A stretch of DNA of 45,350 bases from an uncultured Eubacteriales bacterium (GCA_900320735.1 ONTJ01000030.1:1-45350), one strand, 5' to 3'; numbered from the stretch's first letter, positions 1 to 8,137 are shown. Numbers and translations are program-made. Notes: generated by a model from the letters alone, not told the origin.

Positions 1-25
1 ACCAATTGGTTCGAGTTTTTAATTG
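1..25 (+). terminator. 3' half of an intrinsic terminator cut by the window start
   Basis: The window opens with ACCAATTGGTTCGAGTTTTT. This matches the 3' arm and T-tract of the terminator after the tRNA pair at 17661-17687, including the following AATTG. ACCAATTGGT is the top of a palindrome whose 5' arm would lie upstream of the window. The unseen upstream gene is inferred to end here. Confidence 0.5.
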
Positions 26-118
26 TCCTAGCCAGCTCTGAATTTTTACTCCTATCGCTAAAATTTATTTTAAAATAATATATTTTTTTGTTATAAAATG
101 CGAAAAGAAGGTGTAATT

Positions 119-817
119 ATGAAAGTTAAAAATAAAGAAATGTATCATATACATAGAAATGGTGTATATGACGATATATGGCAAGTAGGTAATGAAGTTA
201 TAGTAGATGAAGATTTTATAACACTATTCAATTCAGATAGAGATATTCCTTCAGGCGTAAGATGTAAAGATGGCTCAATATGTTCATTAGATAAGTTCAT
301 AGAGAAGGTTATTAAGGGGCTTGATACAGATGAAAAAATATTAGATTTAAAAAATTTATCTGATGAAGATTTTTTAAAAAAAGGAAAATATTTATATTAT
401 GTTTTAGAAGATAGTATGGCAAAAATTAGAAATTTATCATTAAAAAATAGGGAAGAAGCTTTAGAAGCGGTAAGAAAAGAAAAATATCCCAAATTACCTA
501 GCAGATATCATTGCATATGGGTGTGCAATGAAGAAAATTTAGATTTTTGGCTTAGTAAATTAAGAAAAGATTCTATAATATATAAGTTAGAATTAAATGG
601 TGAGTTATTTAAATCAAGTGATTCATTTTTGCCAGAAGATGGTGAGAAGAAAGAAAATCAAAAAATAGAAGCAGATAAATATTGGAATCCAAAATTTACG
701 GATGATGATCAAGAAAGAACTGCAGAATATCTATTCCAAGGAAAAGTAAAAATATTAGAAAAATTAAAATGGGAAAAAACAGCCGACAAAAATATTGATA
801 TGAAACTTAAACCTTAG
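119..817 (+). CDS. Uncharacterised protein, possibly DUF2441/ADP-ribosyltransferase-like
   Basis: This 232-residue soluble protein has no signal peptide or membrane segment. I start it at ATG 119 because AAGAAGGTG lies just upstream. The in-frame ATG at 98 overlaps a TATAAA -10 element and has no ribosome binding site. The middle region (SRYHCIWVC, then NLDFWLSKL) and the closing EYLFQGKVKILEKL resemble the DUF2441 family, small proteins of uncertain function sometimes placed near ADP-ribosyltransferase folds. That match is from memory and weak. The gene stands alone between two terminators, and its own terminator stem covers its last codons. Confidence 0.6.
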   Translation: MKVKNKEMYHIHRNGVYDDIWQVGNEVIVDEDFITLFNSDRDIPSGVRCKDGSICSLDKFIEKVIKGLDTDEKILDLKNLSDEDFLKKGKYLYYVLEDSMAKIRNLSLKNREEALEAVRKEKYPKLPSRYHCIWVCNEENLDFWLSKLRKDSIIYKLELNGELFKSSDSFLPEDGEKKENQKIEADKYWNPKFTDDDQERTAEYLFQGKVKILEKLKWEKTADKNIDMKLKP

Positions 818-830
818 GTTTAAGTTTTTA
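803..830 (+). terminator. Intrinsic terminator overlapping a stop codon
   Basis: There is a perfect 11-bp stem (803-813 with 817-827) around the loop TTA, followed by a T-rich tract. The TAG stop at 815-817 lies at the loop edge, so the hairpin is built from the final codons of the gene it ends. Confidence 0.9.
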
Positions 831-876
831 TTTTATAAAATAAAAAAATATGGTAAAATTATTATAGGAGGCTAAC

Positions 877-1269
877 ATGAAAGAAATACAAGATTTTTTG
901 AAAAAATGTGGGGTTTATTATTTGGCTACAATAGATGGGGATAGTCCTAGAGTAAGACCTTTTGGAACGATAGAAATATTTGAAAATCATTTATATATAC
1001 AAACTGGAAAGAGTAAGGATGTTTTTAGGCAAATCGAAAAAAATAACAAGGTAGAACTTTGTGCATTTAATGATGGGAAATGGATAAGAGTATCAGGTAA
1101 TCTTATAGTAGATGATAGAATAGAAGCAAAAAAGAATATGCTTGATAAAAATCCTGATTTAAGATATATGTATGATGAGAATGATGATAATACATCAGTA
1201 TTATATTTTGAATCAGGTAGAGCGGTTATATCATCATTTACTGAGGAACCAAAAATCATAGATTTCTAA
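877..1269 (+). CDS. Pyridoxamine 5'-phosphate oxidase-family flavin-binding protein
   Basis: This 130-residue protein has the split-barrel flavin-binding fold typical of small pyridoxamine-phosphate-oxidase-like proteins. The N-terminal strand pattern YYLATIDGDSPRVRPFG is the hallmark, followed by LYIQTGKSKDVFRQI and VELCAFNDGKWIRVSG. Relatives are NimA/NimC-like flavoproteins that bind FMN or a deazaflavin and reduce small molecules; the substrate cannot be read from sequence. TAGGAGG at 865-871 is an ideal ribosome binding site, with an extended -10 (TGGTAAAAT) upstream. It appears monocistronic. Confidence 0.85.
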   Translation: MKEIQDFLKKCGVYYLATIDGDSPRVRPFGTIEIFENHLYIQTGKSKDVFRQIEKNNKVELCAFNDGKWIRVSGNLIVDDRIEAKKNMLDKNPDLRYMYDENDDNTSVLYFESGRAVISSFTEEPKIIDF

Positions 1270-1281
1270 TTATAAAAAATC

Positions 1282-1310
1282 TTGATTTATGTTATCTAAT
1301 GTGGTAGTAT
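1282..1310 (+). promoter_or_regulatory. Sigma-A-type promoter for the gene at 1342
   Basis: TTGATT (1282-1287) is followed, after 17 bases, by TAGTAT (1305-1310). TGG just before the -10 makes it an extended -10 promoter. It sits 31 bases before the start codon. Confidence 0.7.
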
Positions 1311-1341
1311 AGCACTTGTGTGATGAAAGAGGAATATTTTT

Positions 1342-1899
1342 ATGAATAATAATGAAATTAATAATAGCGGTTTTTATGAGATTGATTTTTATGATTTGTC
1401 AGAGGATAAAAAAGATTTATTAAAATCAATTCCATCTAATTTAGATAGTAAGTTATTTTATAATGCACTTAGTTTATACAATGATTATGAATATCCTATT
1501 TTTGAAATGGGTTATATACAGTGTATATCAAAAGACAATTATCGAATGTTGATGCCAATTGCTTTATCAACAAAAATTGGCCACACTAATAATTTTTCTT
1601 CTACTTTTCCTGTTGATATGTTTAATAGAAAATATAAAAAATATAAAAAAGTTGGTTCACAAAATTATACAAAACTTTTGCTTAAATTAGATGAAAAATT
1701 TGAGCATAGTTATGTTTATTTTACAGATGATGGACACGTATTTATTAAAGAAAATGATGTAAATATTATAAAAAATATGAATATATCGGAATTATGTGCA
1801 CATTTTGCTTATCAAGTTGAACGCGCTAATCAAAATTGTGAGAGTATACGAAAAGCATATTCGTATATGATGAAACCAAATTATAGAAATGAAAAATAA
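1342..1899 (+). CDS. Hypothetical protein
   Basis: I do not recognise this 185-residue protein. It is soluble, rich in Asn, Tyr and Lys, and has no signal peptide or membrane segment. It mixes short hydrophobic strands (YPIFEMGYIQCI, YVYFTDDGHVFI) with a helical C-terminus, suggesting a small alpha/beta domain. GAAAGAGGA lies about 11 bases before the ATG. Its own promoter (1282-1310) and terminator (1901-1930) make it a single-gene unit. Confidence 0.6.
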   Translation: MNNNEINNSGFYEIDFYDLSEDKKDLLKSIPSNLDSKLFYNALSLYNDYEYPIFEMGYIQCISKDNYRMLMPIALSTKIGHTNNFSSTFPVDMFNRKYKKYKKVGSQNYTKLLLKLDEKFEHSYVYFTDDGHVFIKENDVNIIKNMNISELCAHFAYQVERANQNCESIRKAYSYMMKPNYRNEK

Positions 1900-1900
1900 A

Positions 1901-1930
1901 AAATTGAACTTTACAGTTCGATTTTTTATT
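1901..1930 (+). terminator. Intrinsic terminator
   Basis: Stem AAATTGAACT (1901-1910) pairs with AGTTCGATTT (1915-1924), with one G-U pair and the loop TTAC, followed by a T-rich tract. Confidence 0.85.
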
Positions 1931-2043
1931 TCTATAAATAGTATACATAAATGCAAATATGCTTTATAATATAAGTATAAGTTTATAAAACATTGATAAA
2001 TTTTCAACTTTGTTGTATATTTTAAATATAGGGAGGCAGTAAT

Positions 2044-2289
2044 ATGTTATCTAAAGGATTAATTTTACCAATTATTGTATGCGCTATTTTAGTTATATTG
2101 TTTATAATACTTGTGGTAAGTTTATTGAAAAAACCAAGTGAAAAAGAGGAAGAAATAAGTATATTGGATATTAATGAGGAAGGTGTACCGAATTCATCAG
2201 AAGATACAACTTTTTCTTACGGATATGAAAAAGAGGAAACTATAGTAATGAAAAAAGTAGAAGATGATTCTCAGGATAAAGGAGAATAA
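2044..2289 (+). CDS. Small single-pass membrane protein with acidic tail
   Basis: This 81-residue protein has one hydrophobic segment (about residues 5-29), then two lysines and a strongly acidic tail. The likely topology is a short outside end and a cytoplasmic tail, but the charge evidence is modest. I do not recognise a family. GGGAGG at 2031-2036 is a good ribosome binding site. The next gene starts one base after its stop, so the two are probably co-transcribed and part of the same envelope cluster. Confidence 0.7.
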   Translation: MLSKGLILPIIVCAILVILFIILVVSLLKKPSEKEEEISILDINEEGVPNSSEDTTFSYGYEKEETIVMKKVEDDSQDKGE

Positions 2290-2290
2290 A

Positions 2291-2686
2291 ATGGATAATA
2301 TAGAAGAAAAATATTTTTTGACAAGAGGTAAGGCACTTTTATTTCTTTTAATATTATTAATTGTATTTTCGATATTCATGCTTATAAATATTAAAGGTGA
2401 CAGTAATAATGAAAAATATAAAGCATTTGAATCAGAATTAAAAGCTGCTGGAGAAAATTATGCAATTATTAATAATATTAGTATAGAACAAGGTGAGGAA
2501 TACAGAATAGGATTAAGTAAACTTACAGAGATGAATTTAGTTTATAATGATTTAAAAAATGTATGTAGTGGATATGTTATTATGACCAATGAAAAGAATA
2601 TTGAAACAGATGAATACAAAATAATATATAGACCATATATAAAATGTAGTACTAAATATGTGACATCAAATTATAGTGAATATTAA
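2291..2686 (+). CDS. Membrane-anchored pilin-like-domain protein
   Basis: I start this protein at ATG 2291 (131 residues), which has AAAGGAGA just upstream; the in-frame ATG at 2264 lies inside the previous gene. A short charged N-terminus precedes one membrane anchor (about residues 16-34). The outer domain has the pattern L..A..NY....I........I.L..L...NLV....CSGYV....Y...YIKC....T..Y, also present in the next gene (about residues 38-128). That pattern resembles the globular C-terminal part of Gram-positive pseudopilins, but the G-[FY]-T-L-x-E prepilin signal is missing. Two Cys residues could form a disulfide. Confidence 0.65.
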   Translation: MDNIEEKYFLTRGKALLFLLILLIVFSIFMLINIKGDSNNEKYKAFESELKAAGENYAIINNISIEQGEEYRIGLSKLTEMNLVYNDLKNVCSGYVIMTNEKNIETDEYKIIYRPYIKCSTKYVTSNYSEY

Positions 2687-2712
2687 AATAGATAATATAT
2701 CTATTTTTTTTT
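2685..2712 (+). terminator. Intrinsic terminator
   Basis: AAAATAGATA (2685-2694) pairs with TATCTATTTT (2698-2707) across a 3-base loop, followed by T's. The TAA stop of the pilin-like gene lies at the base of the stem. Confidence 0.8.
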
Positions 2713-2744
2713 AAATATGTTATAATTTATATATGGAGGCTAAT

Positions 2745-4034
2745 ATGGAAGAAACAAAATGGTTAACAAAAACTAAAATAATAATATTAATTTCGCTTTT
2801 ATTAATAATAGGCACAATAATTATAATCATAATGGTACATAGAAATAATTTAAGAAAAGAATATATAAAGTATGAAAATCAACTAGAATATGCTGCTTCT
2901 AATTATTTATTAAAAGAAAAAATTACTTTAAAAGAAAATGAATGGCGTGAAATTAATGTTTCTGAATTATTAAAACAAAAATTAATAACTAATGATAGAT
3001 CATCTGATTGTAGTGGATATGTCATAGCAAATTCACTTGGTGATAAGAATTCATCAAAAGAGGAAAGTAGTAATATAGAATATAAGGCATACATAAAATG
3101 TAATAAAATATATGTTACTAAAGGATATGGTACAAAACCATCAGATGGCAAATTAAATACTCAAATAACTCAAACTGAAAATGATACTGAGAAACCTGAA
3201 ATAACTTTATTTGGTGATAGGATTATGAGTCTATTTGTAGGTGATAAGTATGAAGAGTTAGGTGCTGTTTCAATTGATAATATAGATGGTGACATAACTA
3301 AACAAATAAAGATAAGTGGTAGTGTTGATACAAATAAAGCTGGTAGTTATACTATTACATATACATCAATAGATTCATCAAAGAATAAAGCTATTGAAAC
3401 AAGAGAAGTTATAGTAAAAGAAAAAGCTATTGAGGAGGTAAAACCAAATCAACCTGATGTTAAAACACCAACACCACAACAACCAGTACCTAATGTTCAA
3501 ACAAGAGATACTACTAAACCTATTATAAGTTTTAGAAATAAATATGATGCGAAAGTATGTATTGGTGATAGGATAAATATCAATGAATATATGCAAAGCG
3601 CACTTGATAATGTAGATGGGGATATATCATCAAAAATAAGAGTAACAGGTGATACTCTTACAGTAATGAGAGAAGGAACTTACAATTTAGTATACACAGT
3701 AACTGATTCAGCTGGTAATACTGCGCAAGCATCTAGAAGGTACTATGGCGTAAACTGTGAAACACCAAAAACAACAGTAATAGTATCAGTACGTTCGATA
3801 TATGTAACACCTAATGCTGTTACAATAAATGTTGGTTCAACACAAAAATTAACAGTATCTATAAGTCCAAGTGATGCTACTGATAAAACAGTTACATTTT
3901 CATCAAGTAATCAAAAAGTTGCTACAGTAAATTCAAATGGTGTAGTAACTGGTAAATCAAAAGGTACTGCTCAAATAAGAGTAACATCTGTAGATGGTAA
4001 GGCTGTTGGTACTTGTGAAGTCACTGTTCAATAA
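2745..4034 (+). CDS. Cell-surface protein: membrane anchor, pilin-like domain, two DUF5011-type Ig-like domains and a BIG2 domain
   Basis: I start this protein at ATG 2745 (429 residues): GGAGGC at 2735-2740 fits it, and that motif overlaps the in-frame ATG at 2733. Order of parts: one membrane anchor (about 9-30), a domain like the previous gene product (about 38-128), an Ig-like domain (about 147-227), a Pro/Thr/Gln linker (about 228-253), a second Ig-like domain (about 254-333) and a BIG2 domain (about 346-429). Both Ig-like domains have the DTxKP opening and the DN.DGDI core of DUF5011. The BIG2 domain shows TVTFSSSNQKVATVNSNGVV. It is probably exposed outside the membrane and adhesive or structural; the ligand is unknown. 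There is no LPXTG motif. Confidence 0.85.
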   Translation: MEETKWLTKTKIIILISLLLIIGTIIIIIMVHRNNLRKEYIKYENQLEYAASNYLLKEKITLKENEWREINVSELLKQKLITNDRSSDCSGYVIANSLGDKNSSKEESSNIEYKAYIKCNKIYVTKGYGTKPSDGKLNTQITQTENDTEKPEITLFGDRIMSLFVGDKYEELGAVSIDNIDGDITKQIKISGSVDTNKAGSYTITYTSIDSSKNKAIETREVIVKEKAIEEVKPNQPDVKTPTPQQPVPNVQTRDTTKPIISFRNKYDAKVCIGDRININEYMQSALDNVDGDISSKIRVTGDTLTVMREGTYNLVYTVTDSAGNTAQASRRYYGVNCETPKTTVIVSVRSIYVTPNAVTINVGSTQKLTVSISPSDATDKTVTFSSSNQKVATVNSNGVVTGKSKGTAQIRVTSVDGKAVGTCEVTVQ

Positions 4035-4057
4035 AAGGCTATAAGCCTTTTTTTTTC
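4033..4057 (+). terminator. Intrinsic terminator
   Basis: AAAAGGCT (4033-4040) and AGCCTTTT (4044-4051) form an 8-bp stem around ATA, followed by more T's. The stem begins within the stop codon of the surface protein gene. Confidence 0.9.
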
Positions 4058-4067
4058 TTACTTATTG

Positions 4068-4076
4068 TGATATAAT
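4068..4076 (+). promoter_or_regulatory. Extended -10 promoter for the pgk operon
   Basis: TGATATAAT is a perfect extended -10 element 20 bases before the pgk start. The expected -35 position falls in the terminator T-tract and is poor, so promoter strength would rest on the extended -10. Confidence 0.6.
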
Positions 4077-4095
4077 CTTTTCTAGAGGGTAGTAT

Positions 4096-5244
4096 ATGAA
4101 AAGAGTTAACGAGATAGATTTAAATAATAAAAAAGTATTAATCAGATGTGATTTTAATGTACCTATTAAAGATGGTGTTATTTTAGATGATACAAGAATA
4201 GTAAAGAGTCTAGAAACTATAAAATATGTATTAAAATATGCGAGTAATGTAATAATTATTTCTCATTTAGGAAGAATAAAAACATATGAAGATAAGATGA
4301 AAAATTCATTAGGGATAGTATGTGAAAGACTATCAAATTTACTTTCAGAAAAAGTTAAGTTTTGCACATATGAAGAAGATATAAATAGTTGTATAAATAA
4401 TAATAAAATTATTATGCTTGAAAATACTAGATTTTTTGATTTGGATAATAATAAAGAAAGTGGTGCAGATGATGAATTAACAAAATTTTATGCTTCTCTA
4501 GCCGATATTTATGTATTTGATGCTTTTGGTGTTAGTCACAGAGAGGCTGCTTCTACAATGGTATCAAAATATTTACCGAGTGCGGCTGGTTTTTTAGTAT
4601 GTAATGAGATAGATAAATTAAGCTATTTATTTAATCCGGATAGACCATTTACTATAATATTTGGAGGAAGTAAAGTATCAGATAAAATAGGCATAATATC
4701 AAAATTAATTGATAAATCAGATAGTATTATAGTAGTTGGTGCTATGGCCTATACATTTTTAAAAGCAAAAGGTATTGATGTAGGAAATTCACTTGTTGAA
4801 GATGAATATGTTCCATATTGTTTAGATTTAATACGTAAGTATGGAGATAAAATAATTCTTCCAATAGATATATACGAAGCAGATAATATAAATTCTACTG
4901 ATAAAACATTAGTAGACATAAACAATATAACTAAAATGGGTTTAGACATAGGACCTAAAACAGTAGATTTAATAAAAGATAATATAATAAAAAATAAATG
5001 TATATTTGTAAATGGACCAGCAGGTGTATATGAAAATAGTACTTTTGAATATGGTACAAAAGAATTGTTTAAAATTTTAGAAAATATTGATGCAAAAGTT
5101 ATTGTAGGTGGTGGTGATTCTGTCTCTGCAGCACTTAAATATTCATCTGAAAATAAATTTTATCATATTTCTACTGGTGGTGGAGCAGCTTTAGAATTTT
5201 TAGAAGGCAGGGATTTACCTGCGATTAAGAATATAGGAGAATAA
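4096..5244 (+). CDS. pgk: Phosphoglycerate kinase
   Basis: The protein is 382 residues, slightly shorter than the usual 390-400. It transfers phosphate between 1,3-bisphosphoglycerate and ADP in glycolysis. Visible family motifs are IRCDFNVP near the start (RVDFNVP in most members), SHLGR, LENTRF, FGGSKVSDKIG, NGPAGVYE (usually GPMGVFE) and the nucleotide-binding GGGDS near the end. The key motifs are intact, so activity is expected, although several family positions differ slightly. GAGGG precedes the ATG. It leads a tightly packed operon with a flippase-like protein, a glycosyltransferase and a TIM-like protein; no gap gene is present in the window. Confidence 0.95.
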   Translation: MKRVNEIDLNNKKVLIRCDFNVPIKDGVILDDTRIVKSLETIKYVLKYASNVIIISHLGRIKTYEDKMKNSLGIVCERLSNLLSEKVKFCTYEEDINSCINNNKIIMLENTRFFDLDNNKESGADDELTKFYASLADIYVFDAFGVSHREAASTMVSKYLPSAAGFLVCNEIDKLSYLFNPDRPFTIIFGGSKVSDKIGIISKLIDKSDSIIVVGAMAYTFLKAKGIDVGNSLVEDEYVPYCLDLIRKYGDKIILPIDIYEADNINSTDKTLVDINNITKMGLDIGPKTVDLIKDNIIKNKCIFVNGPAGVYENSTFEYGTKELFKILENIDAKVIVGGGDSVSAALKYSSENKFYHISTGGGAALEFLEGRDLPAIKNIGE

Positions 5245-5245
5245 T

Positions 5246-6250
5246 ATGAAAAAGTATAAGATAAATATATTAATTTTGGTGTGTGTCTCTTTATTAATTA
5301 TGTTTCTAGTAATGAAAGATGATTTTAATGATATTATGTATAACATATTAAATGCGGATATATCATATTTATTATTAGGTCTTTTATTTATGTTTTTTAA
5401 TGTATTTTTTCAAAGTTTATCTATGCACTTATATTTAAAAGAAATAGATAAAAATTATAAATTTTATAATACCTTTATTCTTATGGTTTCAGCTCAATTT
5501 TTTAATGCAATTACTCCATTTTCTTCTGGTGGTCAACCATTTCAAATGTATTTATTGAATAGACAGGGAATAGGTGTTAGTAAGTCTGCTAGTGCGCTTT
5601 TACAAAATTTTTTATCATATCAATTATCCCTTATATTATTGGGGACAATAGCAATAATAACTAATAAATATTTAAATATAATTCCCAATACATCGCTACT
5701 TAAAAATATTGTTGTAATTGGATTTTTAGTTAATGTATTTGTATTATTAACATTAATATTCTTATCAAAAGCTAAAAAGTTAAATACTAAAGTATTTAAT
5801 AAAATATTTAATTTTATATTTAGCTTTAAATTTATAAAAAATAGAGAAAATTTAAAGGAAAAGGCAAGCAAGAAAATCGATGAATTCTATGAGAGCTCTG
5901 AATATTATAAAAGTAATAAGTTTATATTAATAAAGTCAATGTTTTTTAATATATTAAGTTTGCTATGTTTATATGTAGTCCCATTATTCATTTTTTATAG
6001 TGTGGGTCAAGAAAATATTAATATAATTTCTTCTATAATATGTTCTAGTTATGTATATTTTATTGGCTCGTTTGTACCAATACCTGGTGGAACAGGTGGG
6101 CTTGAGTATGCATTTATCGAATTCTTTAGAAATTTCGCCGGGAAGACAATTATATCAACTTGCATGTTATTATGGAGATTTATAACTTACTATTTTTCAA
6201 TGCTTCTAGGAGCAATATCATTATTATTTATAAAAAAGAAGGTAGATTAG
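5246..6250 (+). CDS. Flippase-like (UPF0104/LPG synthase membrane-region) integral membrane protein
   Basis: This 334-residue polytopic membrane protein has about eight hydrophobic segments. It carries the two signature loops of the UPF0104/MprF-membrane-domain family, NAITPFSSGGQPFQM and PIPGGTGGLEYAF. Family members move lipids or lipid-linked sugars across the membrane, or are fused to enzymes that modify lipids. It starts one base after pgk and the next ATG follows its stop immediately. With the glycosyltransferase next door, a role in handling a glycolipid is a reasonable inference. A paralogue lies at 19978-21012. Confidence 0.9.
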   Translation: MKKYKINILILVCVSLLIMFLVMKDDFNDIMYNILNADISYLLLGLLFMFFNVFFQSLSMHLYLKEIDKNYKFYNTFILMVSAQFFNAITPFSSGGQPFQMYLLNRQGIGVSKSASALLQNFLSYQLSLILLGTIAIITNKYLNIIPNTSLLKNIVVIGFLVNVFVLLTLIFLSKAKKLNTKVFNKIFNFIFSFKFIKNRENLKEKASKKIDEFYESSEYYKSNKFILIKSMFFNILSLLCLYVVPLFIFYSVGQENINIISSIICSSYVYFIGSFVPIPGGTGGLEYAFIEFFRNFAGKTIISTCMLLWRFITYYFSMLLGAISLLFIKKKVD

Positions 6251-7498
6251 ATGAGAATAGGTATTTTTACAGAGAGTTATCCTCCTTTAGTTAATGGAGT
6301 ATCTACAAGTATATTAATGCTTCAGCATGCTCTAGAGAAAGAAGGACATGATGTATATATAGTTACAGTAGGTAATGATAAACTAAAATATTCAATTGAA
6401 AACGATGGTAAAATACTTAGATTACCTTCAATTAATATTGCGCATTTATACGATTATAAGATTACTAGTGTATATCCTATTAAGGCAATTAATATAATTA
6501 AAAAGATGAATTTAGATGTAATACATACAAATGTAGAATTTACAATTGGTATGTTTGCTAGAGTAGTTTCAGTTAAGCTTGGCATACCGCTTGTTCATAC
6601 ATATCATACTAAATGGGAAGATTATACACACTATATAACCAAAAATAATAAAGTACTTGATAAGATAAGTAAAGAAGCAGTTAAATATTTATCTGTATTT
6701 TTTGGAGACACTACTACCACAGAGTTAATTGTACCAACAGAAAAAATATATAATTTATTTAAGGATAAATATAAAGTAAAAAAGAATATTCATATAGTTC
6801 CAACCGGAATAGAAACAAATAAATTTTATAAAGAAAATTTTTCTTCTAAGGATATCTCTAAATTAAAAAAAGAATTAAACATAAAAAAGAAAGATTTCGT
6901 TATTCTAACTGTCTCTAGAATAGCTCAAGAAAAAAGTATAGATAGATTAATGAATAACCAAAAAAAATTATTAGAAAAATATCCTGATTTTAAATTATTA
7001 ATTGTAGGTGACGGGCCTGATTTAGATAAATTAAAGGAGCTAGCTAAAAAATTAAAAATAGATGATAAAACAATATTTACAGGTAAGATTCCATTAAAGG
7101 ATATACCTATATATTATCAATTGGGTGATATTTTTGTAACTGCATCAACCACTGAAACGCAGGGCTTAACAGTTTTAGAGGCAATGAGTGCATCTCTTCC
7201 AGTTGTTGCAGTAGATGATGAAAGTTTCCGTAATAGTGTAATTGATGATCTTAATGGATTTAAGTTTAACAGTGATGAAGAATATATAAAAGAAGTAAGT
7301 AACATATATGAAGATAAAAAATTATATAATAGGCTTTCAAATGAAGCGAGAATCTTATCCGATAATTTTTCATCAGATTTCTTTGGTAAAAGAGTTTTAA
7401 AAGTATATGAGACTGCAATTAAAAATTATAGTGAGCATAATAAAAAGATAATTAATAAAATTAAAAAATTCTTTTCAAAAAGGAAATATAAAATATGA
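6251..7498 (+). CDS. GT4-family glycosyltransferase, probably glycolipid synthesis
   Basis: This 415-residue GT-B fold enzyme opens with RIGIFTESYPPLVNGVS, typical of GT4 enzymes that glucosylate diacylglycerol. Further marks are HTYHTKWEDY (about 116-125), VPTGIE (about 183-188), VSRIAQEKS, IVGDGP and the nucleotide-sugar EX7E motif at about E302 and E310 (TETQGLTVLEAM). It probably uses a UDP-sugar at the inner membrane face to make a diacylglycerol glycolipid; the acceptor is inferred. The ATG directly follows the flippase stop, and its TGA overlaps the next ATG. The Lys/Arg-rich C-terminus could help membrane association. Confidence 0.9.
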   Translation: MRIGIFTESYPPLVNGVSTSILMLQHALEKEGHDVYIVTVGNDKLKYSIENDGKILRLPSINIAHLYDYKITSVYPIKAINIIKKMNLDVIHTNVEFTIGMFARVVSVKLGIPLVHTYHTKWEDYTHYITKNNKVLDKISKEAVKYLSVFFGDTTTTELIVPTEKIYNLFKDKYKVKKNIHIVPTGIETNKFYKENFSSKDISKLKKELNIKKKDFVILTVSRIAQEKSIDRLMNNQKKLLEKYPDFKLLIVGDGPDLDKLKELAKKLKIDDKTIFTGKIPLKDIPIYYQLGDIFVTASTTETQGLTVLEAMSASLPVVAVDDESFRNSVIDDLNGFKFNSDEEYIKEVSNIYEDKKLYNRLSNEARILSDNFSSDFFGKRVLKVYETAIKNYSEHNKKIINKIKKFFSKRKYKI

Positions 7499-8109
7499 AA
7501 TATGTAGTTGCAAATTTAAAAAACTCATTAAATGATTCTAATATAGAAGAATATGTTAATAATATTAGGGACGTAAGATATGATAATTTAGTAATATGTC
7601 CTTCAAAAAAATATATTAGTTTTTTTAATGGTGATAATTATGAATTAGGTCTCCAAGATTATAGTGATGAGTATGCACAGTATATTATTATTAATCACTA
7701 TCAACAAAAGGATGATATTAATACTGTTAAAGAAAAAATAGAACTTTCTAAAAATAGAAAGTTAAAAATAATTTTATGCATAGGAAGTAATAATATAGAA
7801 GATGTAGATTCTATTAAAAAACAAATAGATGAGTATATTGATTATAATTATGATGGTATATTAATAGCATTTGAACCTTTTAATATGATTGGTAATAATG
7901 AAAATATTGATGTATCAATTGTGAATGATATGGTTAATAAAATAAGAAAATATACTAAAAACAAATATCCTATTTTGTATGGTGGAAATGTAAATGAACA
8001 CAACATTGAAAGAATTTTGAATATATGTGACGGGGTCTTAGTAGGCAGGTTAAGTTACGATTCTATTCGATTTACAAAAACATTAAATAAACTAATAAAA
8101 AATATTTAA
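7495..8109 (+). CDS. Divergent, shortened triosephosphate isomerase-like protein
   Basis: The protein is 204 residues against about 250 for standard triosephosphate isomerase, which interconverts dihydroxyacetone phosphate and glyceraldehyde 3-phosphate. The barrel order can be followed: ANLKN (7-10), LGLQD (51-55), IIINHYQQ (64-71), ILCIG (93-97), IAFEP (124-128), ILYGGNV (160-166), GVLVG (180-184). Lys9, His68 and Glu127 match the catalytic Lys, His and Glu. However GHSERR has become NHYQQK, so the conserved Glu after the His is Gln, the GAQN loop is degenerate, and loop 6 reads PFNMIGNN. The missing length falls in the dimer loop 3 and outer helices. It overlaps the previous gene by ATGA. 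It may be a minimal TIM or a repurposed barrel. Confidence 0.75.
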   Translation: MKYVVANLKNSLNDSNIEEYVNNIRDVRYDNLVICPSKKYISFFNGDNYELGLQDYSDEYAQYIIINHYQQKDDINTVKEKIELSKNRKLKIILCIGSNNIEDVDSIKKQIDEYIDYNYDGILIAFEPFNMIGNNENIDVSIVNDMVNKIRKYTKNKYPILYGGNVNEHNIERILNICDGVLVGRLSYDSIRFTKTLNKLIKNI

Positions 8110-8119
8110 TGCGATAAAA

Positions 8120-8137
8120 TTCGACAAAAAACGACAA
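8120..8137 (+). promoter_or_regulatory. Two phased Spo0A boxes upstream of spo0A
   Basis: TTCGACAA (8120-8127) is the exact complement of the Spo0A box TTGTCGAA. A second CGACAA core lies at 8132-8137 in the same orientation. The cores are 10 bases apart, one helical turn, as expected for Spo0A binding in tandem. They sit about 85 bases before the spo0A start, which suggests autoregulation. Confidence 0.75.

Noticed and set aside
98-118. Upstream ATG at 98 as start of the first gene
   Set aside because: It overlaps a TATAAA -10 element and lacks a ribosome binding site; ATG 119 has AAGAAGGTG.
987-1259. - strand open frames longer than 60 codons here and across the window
   Set aside because: They are shadows of + strand genes with clear families or ribosome binding sites, and their own products look like random hydrophobic sequence.
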